A DNA stretch of 64,000 nucleotides from Pseudoalteromonas marina (GTDB lineage Bacteria; Pseudomonadota; Gammaproteobacteria; Enterobacterales; Alteromonadaceae): NCBI RefSeq assembly GCF_000238335.3, contig NZ_AHCB03000010.1, forward strand, positions 62,001-126,000. The letters are read 5' to 3'. The position numbers and the translations under genes were made by a program. Shown here one piece after another: positions 47,347 through 55,222 of the stretch. The notes under the pieces are model-generated. The model searched no databases, was not told where the DNA came from, and saw only the letters and a program-made list of their open reading frames with translations. Positions within the stretch are counted from its first letter, which is position 1. The number at the start of each line of letters is the position of its first letter.

Positions 47347-48938
47347 TGAGTAGCATAGCAGAACAACCAAACGCCAATGAAGCGCATCATGCTCATCATC
47401 CAGCTAAAGGCTTCAAGCGCTGGCTTTATACAACAAATCATAAAGATATTGGCAGTTTATATTTAATATTTTCGTTGACCATGTTTTTAATTGGTGGCGC
47501 CATGGCTATGGTGATCAGGGCCGAATTATTTCAGCCAGGGTTGCAGTTGGTCGATCCCCACTTTTTTAATCAAATGACTACAGTTCACGGTTTAATAATG
47601 GTGTTTGGCGCCGTTATGCCTGCCTTTACGGGATTAGCCAATTGGATGATACCGTTAATGATAGGTGCGCCAGATATGGCATTACCTAGAATGAATAACT
47701 GGAGCTTTTGGATTTTACCTTTCGCATTCTTAATTTTGCTTGCTTCTTTATTTATGCCTGGAGGAGGTCCTGCTTTTGGCTGGACCTTCTATGCTCCGCT
47801 TTCAACCACATACAGTAACGACAATACTGCCTTGTTTGTATTTGCGGTGCACATTATGGGTATTAGCTCAATTATGGGTGCTATTAATGTGGTTGTGACT
47901 ATAGTTAATTTGCGTGCACCTGGCATGACGTGGATGAAACTCCCCCTGTTTGTATGGACATGGCTAATAACGGCATTTTTACTCATTGCTGTTATGCCCG
48001 TTTTGGCAGGGGCGGTGACCATGGTTTTAACCGATAAATATTTTGCGACTAGCTTTTTTGATGCAGCCGGCGGTGGCGATCCGGTGATGTTCCAGCATAT
48101 ATTTTGGTTTTTTGGTCACCCCGAAGTTTACATCATGATTTTGCCAGCGTTTGGTATCATTTCAACCATAGTGCCTACTTTTTCGCGCAAAAAGCTATTT
48201 GGCTATGCATCTATGGTTTATGCAACGTCATCTATAGCATTGTTAAGCTTTATTGTGTGGGCGCATCACATGTTTACCACCGGTATGCCGGTAGCTGCAG
48301 AGCTATTTTTTATGTACTCCACAATGCTGATATCGGTACCTACTGGCGTGAAAGTATTTAATTGGGTAGCCACCATGTGGCGCGGTTCTATTAGCTTTGA
48401 AGTCCCTATGATGTTCAGTATTGCTTTTATAGTACTGTTCACATTAGGTGGTTTTTCAGGGTTGATGCTTGCTATTACTCCCGCTGATTTTCAATACCAC
48501 GACACTTATTTTGTAGTGGCTCATTTTCATTATGTGTTAGTGACAGGGGCGGTATTTTCAATCATGGCCGGTGCTTATTACTGGCTGCCAAAATGGACTG
48601 GCAATATGTTTAATATCACGCTGGCTAAGTGGCATTTTTGGTTGTCGTTAGTCAGTGTAAATGTGCTGTTTTTTCCAATGCATTTTGTGGGTTTGGCTGG
48701 TATGCCTCGTCGTATTCCTGATTATGCACTGCAATTTGCAGACTTCAACGCAATTATAAGTATTGGTGGTTTTGCATTTGGTTTATCTCAGCTGTTGTTT
48801 GTAGTGGTTGTTTTTAAATGTGCAAGAGGCGGCGAAAAAGTCCCTGCAAAAGTGTGGGATGGCGCTGAAGGGTTAGAGTGGGAAGTTGAATCCCCTGCGC
48901 CTTACCATACCTTTTCAACACCACCGGAAATTAAATAA
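47346..48938 (+). CDS. coxA: Cytochrome c oxidase subunit I
   Basis: The 530-residue protein has 12 membrane spans and the heme-copper signatures FFGHPEVYIMILPAFG (CuB histidine cross-linked to tyrosine; the glutamate of the D channel), WAHHMFTTGMP and HFHYVLVTGAVFSIMAG with the heme ligands. The HPEVY sequence places it among A-type proton-pumping oxidases. It reduces oxygen to water. One-base overlap with both neighbours. Confidence 0.97.
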   Translation: MSSIAEQPNANEAHHAHHPAKGFKRWLYTTNHKDIGSLYLIFSLTMFLIGGAMAMVIRAELFQPGLQLVDPHFFNQMTTVHGLIMVFGAVMPAFTGLANWMIPLMIGAPDMALPRMNNWSFWILPFAFLILLASLFMPGGGPAFGWTFYAPLSTTYSNDNTALFVFAVHIMGISSIMGAINVVVTIVNLRAPGMTWMKLPLFVWTWLITAFLLIAVMPVLAGAVTMVLTDKYFATSFFDAAGGGDPVMFQHIFWFFGHPEVYIMILPAFGIISTIVPTFSRKKLFGYASMVYATSSIALLSFIVWAHHMFTTGMPVAAELFFMYSTMLISVPTGVKVFNWVATMWRGSISFEVPMMFSIAFIVLFTLGGFSGLMLAITPADFQYHDTYFVVAHFHYVLVTGAVFSIMAGAYYWLPKWTGNMFNITLAKWHFWLSLVSVNVLFFPMHFVGLAGMPRRIPDYALQFADFNAIISIGGFAFGLSQLLFVVVVFKCARGGEKVPAKVWDGAEGLEWEVESPAPYHTFSTPPEIK

Positions 48939-49468
48939 TGACCCACGCACCGCTCCTTAAACGCTTGATTATTATCAGCATAGGTATGTTTGCGTTTGCG
49001 TTTGCCTTAGTGCCGTTATACGACGTGTTTTGTGACTTAACCGGGCTAAATGGTAAGCCATCGTTAGAGCAAGCGCAGCAAAGTAGCGTGATTGAGCAAA
49101 CAAGGGACGTTAGCGTGAGTTTTACAACTCATGCACAAAGCGGTGCACCTTTTGAGGTGAAATCAAAAGAGTACAGTGTGGTTGTGAAACCCGGAGAAAT
49201 GCGAGAAGTCGTTTTTAGCGCAAAAAATAGTAGTGAACTCGATAAAGTTATGCAGGCAGTACCGTCTGTTTCACCAGGCAAAGCGGCAAAATATTTACAT
49301 AAAATGGCCTGCTTTTGCTTTGATCAACAACCCCTAAAAGCGGGGGAAGAGCTCGAATTTAAATTGCTTTTTTATGTTGATACAGCGCTTCCAAGTGATG
49401 TTGAAGAGCTAACTTTGTCTTACACCGTATTTGATATTAGTGAGCAACTAGTTGCCAGTAATAACTAG
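48938..49468 (+). CDS. ctaG: Cytochrome c oxidase assembly protein CtaG/Cox11
   Basis: The 176-residue protein has one N-terminal membrane span (about 10-30) and a periplasmic Ig-like domain with the copper-binding CFCF motif (KMACFCFDQQPLKAGE). It delivers copper to CuB of subunit I. Located between subunits I and III as is usual. Confidence 0.95.
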   Translation: MTHAPLLKRLIIISIGMFAFAFALVPLYDVFCDLTGLNGKPSLEQAQQSSVIEQTRDVSVSFTTHAQSGAPFEVKSKEYSVVVKPGEMREVVFSAKNSSELDKVMQAVPSVSPGKAAKYLHKMACFCFDQQPLKAGEELEFKLLFYVDTALPSDVEELTLSYTVFDISEQLVASNN

Positions 49469-49503
49469 CAACAAACACTAGTGCGAAACTAGGAGCAAGT
49501 AAA

Positions 49504-50379
49504 ATGAATCAAGAACATGAGCATTATTACGTACCAGAGCAAAGCCCGTGGCCCATTGTAGGAGCGGTTGCGTTGTTTTTTATCGCCGTAGGCGCAGGCT
49601 TAACAGTTATGGAAGTTGGCAAGGAAGGGGGGAACGGTGTTTATTTACTTTATGCCGGTATAGCCGTTCTTTTATATATGTTATTTGGCTGGTTTAAAAA
49701 TGTTATTCACGAGTCAGGCCAAGGGTTGTACTCAGCACAAATGGATCGTTCTTTTCGACAAGGCATGAGCTGGTTCATTTTTTCTGAGGTTATGTTTTTT
49801 ATGGCCTTTTTTGGTGCGTTATTTTATGCACGTATGATTTCGGTGCCCTGGTTGGGGGGCGCGGGTAACAATGCTATGACTAATGAAGTGTTGTGGCCTA
49901 CCTTTGAAGCTATGTGGCCTTTGGTTGTTACACCTTCCGGTGACACAACCCAAGCTATGGGGTGGCAAGGCCTACCATTGATCAATACGTTAATTTTAAT
50001 CGCTTCATCGGTCACGTTACATTTTGCTCATGTTGCAATGGAAAACAACAAACGTAAACCACTGAAAGTGTTTTTAGGACTTACGGTGTTATTAGGCGTG
50101 TGCTTTTTAGCATTGCAAGTAGAGGAATACGTTCATGCATACAATGACTTAAATTTAACATTAGATGCCGGTGTGTACGGTAATACATTCTTTTTGCTTA
50201 CAGGCTTTCATGGCATGCATGTCACACTCGGAGCCATACTTTTATTTGTCATTTTAATACGAATATTAAAAGGTCATTTTACCAAAGAAAAGCACTTTGC
50301 GTTTCAAGCTGCTGCTTGGTATTGGCATTTTGTTGATGTGGTATGGCTGTGTTTATTTGTGTTTGTATATGTGCTGTAA
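49504..50379 (+). CDS. coxC: Cytochrome c oxidase subunit III
   Basis: The 291-residue protein has seven membrane spans, with WFIFSEVMFFMAFFGALFYA, QVEEYVHA and the C-terminal AAWYWHFVDVVWLCLFVFVY that defines the family. It stabilises the oxidase. The last 101 bases are overlapped on the other strand by the DUF2909 gene. Confidence 0.96.
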   Translation: MNQEHEHYYVPEQSPWPIVGAVALFFIAVGAGLTVMEVGKEGGNGVYLLYAGIAVLLYMLFGWFKNVIHESGQGLYSAQMDRSFRQGMSWFIFSEVMFFMAFFGALFYARMISVPWLGGAGNNAMTNEVLWPTFEAMWPLVVTPSGDTTQAMGWQGLPLINTLILIASSVTLHFAHVAMENNKRKPLKVFLGLTVLLGVCFLALQVEEYVHAYNDLNLTLDAGVYGNTFFLLTGFHGMHVTLGAILLFVILIRILKGHFTKEKHFAFQAAAWYWHFVDVVWLCLFVFVYVL

Positions 50380-50590
50380 CGTTTATGGGCGAGCTATTTG
50401 CCTTTATATAACCGAGCTTAACTGCTGCGATTGCAACCACTAATACAACAACCGAAAACAACACTCGGCGCCCTAAAAAGTGAGACATAGGTCGCCCGTT
50501 TGTTTTCCCAGACACCATAATAAATAGCGCTCTAAATAAGTTAAAAAGTATAAACATTAGTAACAGTACAATAATAATTTTAATAATCAC
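50279..50590 (-). CDS. DUF2909-family small membrane protein
   Basis: The 103-residue protein has two membrane spans (about 3-27 and 45-65) separated by GKTNGRPMSHFLGRRVLF, the DUF2909 pattern, known as a small gene opposite to the cox genes between subunit III and SURF1. The start is GTG 50590 with AAAGGG upstream; only 14 bases lie between it and the divergent surf1 start. The last 35-40 residues, antisense to coxC, are longer than the usual family end. Function unknown, perhaps oxidase assembly. Confidence 0.78.
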   Translation of the reverse strand: MIIKIIIVLLLMFILFNLFRALFIMVSGKTNGRPMSHFLGRRVLFSVVVLVVAIAAVKLGYIKANSSPINVTAHIQTQINTAIPHQQNANTKQQLETQSAFLW

Positions 50591-50604
50591 TGAGTTGACC
50601 CTTT

Positions 50605-51345
50605 ATGCAAGTAGTTTTAAGGCACAAACAAAAGCTTAGTTCAATAATCACAATTTGTATGGTTGTGGTTGTCGTACTGGTATGTGTGCGCCTAGGTTTT
50701 TGGCAATTAGAACGAGGTGAAAAAAAACAGCAACAGCTCACTGCTATTGCTCAAATACAAACTCATGGTGTTATGAGTTGGTCGCAGTTGCTAAATTTAC
50801 CAAAGCAGTGGAATAAAACCGGTGTACTAGTCGAGCTTAAAGGGACACTTTTAAGCGAACATTACTGGTTGTTAGATAATCAAGTATATAACGGACAAGT
50901 GGGTTACGACCTACTCGTCCTGTTAAAACCAAATAATGATATGCGTGCAGTATTGGTTAATTTAGGTTGGGTGAGAGCTCCGCTATCACGGGATATTTTA
51001 CCTGCGGTAGTTATGCCCCAAGGTGAGTTTACGGTCAAAGCACAAATTAAAGAGAATAACCTCAGTAGTTTTACCCTAGAAGATAAGACCTCGAGTGGTG
51101 ATTTGCCCAAACGCATTCAATCAATCGACTTAAGCTTTATACAATCACACACTAATTTCCCATTGGTTAACTTTATGGCTTACCGCCAAGGTGAGGGTGA
51201 TGAAATTGCGATACCGCATTACGCAGCGGTTGTAATGAGCCCACAAAAACATAACGCCTATGCGGTGCAGTGGTTTTTAATCGCCTTTGCATGTGTTGTT
51301 GTAGCCATTTTTGCGAGTAAAAAAAGGAATAAAAATGAAAAATAA
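50605..51345 (+). CDS. SURF1-family cytochrome oxidase assembly protein
   Basis: The 246-residue protein has membrane spans at both ends and the SURF1 motifs RLGFWQLERGEKKQQQL, YWLLDNQVYNGQVGYDLLVL (split), LVNLGWVRAPLSR, and a C-terminal NAYAVQWFLIAF. It assists heme a insertion into subunit I. It overlaps the next gene by 11 bases. Confidence 0.92.
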   Translation: MQVVLRHKQKLSSIITICMVVVVVLVCVRLGFWQLERGEKKQQQLTAIAQIQTHGVMSWSQLLNLPKQWNKTGVLVELKGTLLSEHYWLLDNQVYNGQVGYDLLVLLKPNNDMRAVLVNLGWVRAPLSRDILPAVVMPQGEFTVKAQIKENNLSSFTLEDKTSSGDLPKRIQSIDLSFIQSHTNFPLVNFMAYRQGEGDEIAIPHYAAVVMSPQKHNAYAVQWFLIAFACVVVAIFASKKRNKNEK

Positions 51346-51829
51346 ACCCCTTTTATTGTTTGTAACCTGTTGTGCTATCCCTTTGTTTTTAGCCTATAGC
51401 GCGCTCAAATTCGATTGGTTACCTAGTGCGGTTACAAATCACGGTGAATTTCTAAATGAAGAGATAAAACTAGAAAACTGGCAACAAAATAATCCTAAAC
51501 TATGGACTATAGCGCTTAATTATTCGAGTGAGTGCAGTGCGTCATGTAACGAGCAACTTGAGGCGCTTAATAATTTGTATATAGCGCTTGGTAAAAATCA
51601 AGGAAAGGTAGATATGGCTGTTATGGGGAGTCCTTCACAAGCAGACTTACCATGGAAAAAAATGGCTCAGCAAGCAAGCTTGACCCCCGCAAGTTTGTAT
51701 TTAATTGATCATATGGGGCTTGTGGTACTTGAGTACCCATACAAAGCAAAGCCTCAAGAAAACCGCTTAGTTCAAAAAGGGCTATTGAAGGATTTAAAAA
51801 AACTACTTAATTATTCTCGTTCAAGCTAA
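51335..51829 (+). CDS. Oxidase-operon membrane-anchored thioredoxin-like protein
   Basis: The 164-residue protein has an N-terminal anchor (KNKPLLLFVTCCAIPLFLAY) and a periplasmic domain with YSSECSASCNEQLEALNNLY, a CxxxC pair like the copper site of SCO proteins, and LYLIDHMGLVVLEYP typical of thioredoxin folds. It sits between surf1 and ctaA in many gammaproteobacterial cox operons. A role in CuA maturation is inferred. ATG 51335 has AAAGGAA upstream; the frame extends earlier to 51311 without support. Confidence 0.78.
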   Translation: MKNKPLLLFVTCCAIPLFLAYSALKFDWLPSAVTNHGEFLNEEIKLENWQQNNPKLWTIALNYSSECSASCNEQLEALNNLYIALGKNQGKVDMAVMGSPSQADLPWKKMAQQASLTPASLYLIDHMGLVVLEYPYKAKPQENRLVQKGLLKDLKKLLNYSRSS

Positions 51830-51851
51830 TCCGTTTAGTGTGAGGTAAAAG

Positions 51852-52841
51852 ATGTACAAAAATTATAAGAATTGGGTTTTATTGACCGGACTTTTTGCTT
51901 TAGTTGTTGTTGCACTAGGTGCATACACTCGTTTGAGTGATGCAGGGCTAGGTTGCCCAGATTGGCCCGGATGTTATGGCTTTTTAACGGTTCCTAAACA
52001 TGAAGCTGATATTGCTTTAGCAACACAAAGCTACCCTGATATGGTGTTTGAAAAAGCAAAAGCCTGGAAAGAAATGATTCATAGGTATTTTGCGGGCACC
52101 TTAGGATTGATGATTTTAGCGCTGTTTATTGTTGCTTTTTTAAAGCGTCAATTTCCAACTACACCATTAAAGCTCACATCTTTATTACTATTACTTGTTG
52201 TGTTTCAAGCTGCCTTAGGTATGTGGACTGTCACTATGAATCTGCAACCACTTATTGTGATGGGGCATTTATTGGGTGGTTTTAGTATTTTATCGCTAAT
52301 TACATTGCTGTATTTAAGGTTAACAGCAAAACCCATTATGGGCGGAGATGCGGGGGCTAAGCGGTATTATGGAATAAGTTTGATTGCTCTTTTTGTGCTG
52401 ATTTTACAAATAGCGCTTGGCGGCTGGCTTGCGGCTAATTACGCAGCACCACACTGTAATGGTTTACCTTTGTGTGATTACGCTCAGCCTTTTTCACTGA
52501 GGAGTGTTTTTCAGTTACCGCTTGAGCACAGCAACTACGAGTTTGGTGTGCTTTCACAACAAGCAAGAATGTCTATTCACTTATTACACCGTATTTGGGC
52601 ATTAGTAACCTGCATAGTTTTGGCGCTTATTATGTGGAAAATTTACAGTCACGCTTACTCTCAAAAAATTAAAAGCTGTGTAATAGCAGTATTGGTTACT
52701 TTATTTTGCCAAATTAGCTTAGGACTCATTTTGGTACATTGGCACTTTCCGTTGGGTGTTGCACTGGCGCATAACCTAATGGCTGCCATACTGTTATTAA
52801 GTATGGTTAGGTTGTGTTATTACCTAAAATCACGCACATAA
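51852..52841 (+). CDS. ctaA: Heme A synthase
   Basis: The 329-residue protein has eight membrane spans and the COX15/CtaA features GAYTRLSDAGLGCPDWPGCY at the N-terminus, EMIHRYFAG, GHLLGG, a central GGWLAANYAAPHCNGLPLC with paired cysteines, and LLHRIWA. It converts heme O into heme A for the oxidase. Its substrate is made by the next gene. Confidence 0.95.
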   Translation: MYKNYKNWVLLTGLFALVVVALGAYTRLSDAGLGCPDWPGCYGFLTVPKHEADIALATQSYPDMVFEKAKAWKEMIHRYFAGTLGLMILALFIVAFLKRQFPTTPLKLTSLLLLLVVFQAALGMWTVTMNLQPLIVMGHLLGGFSILSLITLLYLRLTAKPIMGGDAGAKRYYGISLIALFVLILQIALGGWLAANYAAPHCNGLPLCDYAQPFSLRSVFQLPLEHSNYEFGVLSQQARMSIHLLHRIWALVTCIVLALIMWKIYSHAYSQKIKSCVIAVLVTLFCQISLGLILVHWHFPLGVALAHNLMAAILLLSMVRLCYYLKSRT

Positions 52842-52853
52842 AGGAGAAATATA

Positions 52854-53783
52854 ATGGCACTAACAATAAACAAAAAAACAATACAGCCTGCACATACTCA
52901 ATCACTTAGCTTGCGTGCTTACGATCTATTACAAGATTACTTAGCCATCAGTAAATTTAAAGTGGTGGCGATGTTGGTTTTAACAGCCTGGGTTGGATTA
53001 GCATTAGCCCCGGATGTAGGACGTGGAATAGGCGTTCAGATGATTAGTCTATTAGGAATAGGTCTGTTGTCTGCTGCCGCTGCCGTTATTAACCATGTAG
53101 TAGATAGCGAAATAGACTCTAAAATGGCAAGAACGCGCCATCGCCCTGTTGCTAAAGGGCGTTTAAGTAAAACTCATGCATTAACGTTTGCGGCAAGCAT
53201 TGGTATCGCTGGTTTTATCATGCTTATGGTGTGGGCTAATACGCTTACAGCAATATTAACGTTATTTGCATTAGTGGGTTATGCCTTTATTTATACGTCA
53301 TTTTTAAAACGCGCGACACCTCAAAATATAGTAATAGGCGGACTTGCTGGAGCGATGCCGCCATTGCTTGGTTGGGTATCTGAAACAAACCAAATGGCAG
53401 CAGCGCCGTGGTTGCTTGTTATGATTATATTTACTTGGACTCCTCCTCATTTTTGGGCTTTAGCCATTGCCCGAAAAAGTGATTACGAGCGTGCAAAAAT
53501 TCCAATGTTGCCGGTAACCCACGGTATCGACTTTTGTAAAACATGTGTAGTTGCATACTCAGTTTTATTGGCCTTAGTGTGTGTGATGCCATACTTAATT
53601 GGTATGTCAGGAGGTATTTACTTAGTTGGAGCTTGTGCGCTAAATAGTGTGTTTATGTACAAAGCCATTAAGTTAAAATTTGCAGCTAATAACGACAAGG
53701 CTATGGATTTATTTCGTTTTTCGATAGTGCATTTAATGGTACTCTTCGTGATCTTATTTATAGATAAATGGCTTCCTTTATGA
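52854..53783 (+). CDS. cyoE: Protoheme IX farnesyltransferase (heme O synthase)
   Basis: The 309-residue UbiA-type prenyltransferase has the acidic motifs NHVVDSEIDSKMARTRHRP and the second YERAKIPMLPVTHG, with about nine membrane spans. It farnesylates protoheme to heme O. Overlaps the SCO gene by four bases (ATGA at 53780). Confidence 0.96.
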   Translation: MALTINKKTIQPAHTQSLSLRAYDLLQDYLAISKFKVVAMLVLTAWVGLALAPDVGRGIGVQMISLLGIGLLSAAAAVINHVVDSEIDSKMARTRHRPVAKGRLSKTHALTFAASIGIAGFIMLMVWANTLTAILTLFALVGYAFIYTSFLKRATPQNIVIGGLAGAMPPLLGWVSETNQMAAAPWLLVMIIFTWTPPHFWALAIARKSDYERAKIPMLPVTHGIDFCKTCVVAYSVLLALVCVMPYLIGMSGGIYLVGACALNSVFMYKAIKLKFAANNDKAMDLFRFSIVHLMVLFVILFIDKWLPL

Positions 53784-54391
53784 AACGGTTATGGCTTTTA
53801 GTAATTGTTGTTTTAAGTTTATTTTTATCAGCGTGCTCAAGTGAAAACGATCCTCAAAATTTAAATGCACTTGTTTATGAAAACGCTAAATCACTTTCGG
53901 ATTTTACGTTAAAAAATCAGCACGGCGAACCAGTGACAAAAGTGCAATTTAAAGGGCAATGGAATTTAGTGTTTTTAGGATACACAAGTTGTCCCGATAT
54001 TTGCCCGTTAACATTGGCTAAGTTAAACGCAGTTTATAAAGAGCTGGAAGCTGATTACCCATTACAAATATGGTTTGTGTCGGTCGATCCAAACAGAGAT
54101 ACAGCAGAAAAACGAAAACAATATATAGATTACTTTAACCCGAATTTTTTGGCTGTTTCAGGGGAGCATAAAGATCTTTTTCCAGTGGTGAGAGAGCTTG
54201 GCCTCATTTACGCAATTAGTGATACAACAAAAGCTGATTATGCGGTTGATCATAGTGCATCAGTTGCGTTGGTTGATGATACAGGAGCGCTAAGAGCTAT
54301 TTTCAAACCTGAGTTTAAACAAGGCAGTGTGCCGCTTATTAATTCAACTAAATTAACGCAAGAGTTTAAAGTTATTGCAAACTACTACTAA
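53780..54391 (+). CDS. SCO1/SenC-family copper-binding assembly lipoprotein
   Basis: The 203-residue protein has a lipoprotein-type signal (LFLSAC), then a thioredoxin-fold domain with copper-binding TSCPDICPLTL and the histidine in YAVDHSASVALVDD. It delivers copper or reduces cysteines at CuA of subunit II. ATG 53780 gives the four-base coupling to cyoE; an in-frame ATG at 53768 exists. Last gene of the oxidase operon. Confidence 0.93.
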   Translation: MKRLWLLVIVVLSLFLSACSSENDPQNLNALVYENAKSLSDFTLKNQHGEPVTKVQFKGQWNLVFLGYTSCPDICPLTLAKLNAVYKELEADYPLQIWFVSVDPNRDTAEKRKQYIDYFNPNFLAVSGEHKDLFPVVRELGLIYAISDTTKADYAVDHSASVALVDDTGALRAIFKPEFKQGSVPLINSTKLTQEFKVIANYY

Positions 54392-54420
54392 AAACTAACT
54401 TTTTAAATTTCACGTATTTT

Positions 54421-54446
54421 AAGGGGGCTTTAGGCTCCCTTTTTTG
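54421..54446 (+). terminator. Terminator of the oxidase operon
   Basis: AAGGGGGC (54421-54428) pairs with GCTCCCTT (54434-54441, one G-U pair), followed by T residues. Confidence 0.88.
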
Positions 54447-54564
54447 TTTTTTCATTCCTGTTTATAAATTTATTAAAATCTTTTTTGATCCTTTTATGGC
54501 AATTTTAGTAACTAGAGCTAAGCTTTTGTTATGAATTGAAATGAAAGGGATTACACAATTTTAA

Positions 54565-54837
54565 ATGTTAAAACTTCCAAGCGAACTTGTGATTACCCAA
54601 GTTGAAACGCTCCACCAAGACTTACTACAAGAACTCAATAGCAACGACGATATAAGTCTTGATATTAGCGATGTAGTGTCTGCAGATACTGCATCTATTC
54701 AGCTGTTATGTGCGCTTCAAAAACACTTACTTACCATCCAACACAAAATTATATGGGTCGGCAGTAGTGCAGCATTAGCACATACCATTAATCAGCTTGG
54801 CTTAAGTCATTATTTAACAATCGAAAGAAATAGTTAG
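54565..54837 (+). CDS. STAS-domain protein of the chemotaxis cluster
   Basis: The 90-residue protein is a single STAS domain (SLDISDVVSADTASIQLLCA near residue 40, then LAHTINQLGLSHYL), the anti-anti-sigma fold. It lies nine bases before cheY and starts the chemotaxis operon. In such clusters the STAS protein may regulate a partner kinase or phosphatase; no such partner is visible. The AAAGGG site is 14 bases upstream, rather far. Confidence 0.85.
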   Translation: MLKLPSELVITQVETLHQDLLQELNSNDDISLDISDVVSADTASIQLLCALQKHLLTIQHKIIWVGSSAALAHTINQLGLSHYLTIERNS

Positions 54838-54845
54838 AGGTTTAT

Positions 54846-55208
54846 ATGAAAAAAATCTTAGCAGTTGATGATTCAGCATCAATGCGTCAGATGGTGAGCT
54901 TTACCTTAAAAACCGCAGGCTTTGATGTAACAGAGGCCAAAGACGGCAGTGAGGCATTGGCTATTGCTAAGCAGCAAGGTTTTGATGCGGTTATTTCAGA
55001 TGTGAACATGCCCATTATGGATGGTATTACATTAATTCGAGAGCTACGTACATTACCCGATTATAAATTTACGCCATTACTTATGCTAACAACCGAGTCG
55101 GGCTTAGAAAAAAAGGTAGAAGGTAAAGCGGCTGGTGCAACAGGCTGGATAGTAAAGCCATTTAATCCTGAGCAGTTACTAGCGGTGATTAAAAAGGTTA
55201 TTCGTTAG
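54846..55208 (+). CDS. cheY: Chemotaxis response regulator CheY
   Basis: The 120-residue single receiver has D8, D9, phospho-acceptor D52 (ISDVNMPIMDG), T82 and K104 in the expected pattern. It carries the signal from CheA, normally to the flagellar motor. Adjacent to cheA with AAGGAG between. Confidence 0.95.
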   Translation: MKKILAVDDSASMRQMVSFTLKTAGFDVTEAKDGSEALAIAKQQGFDAVISDVNMPIMDGITLIRELRTLPDYKFTPLLMLTTESGLEKKVEGKAAGATGWIVKPFNPEQLLAVIKKVIR

Positions 55209-55222
55209 TCAAGGAGCGCAAA

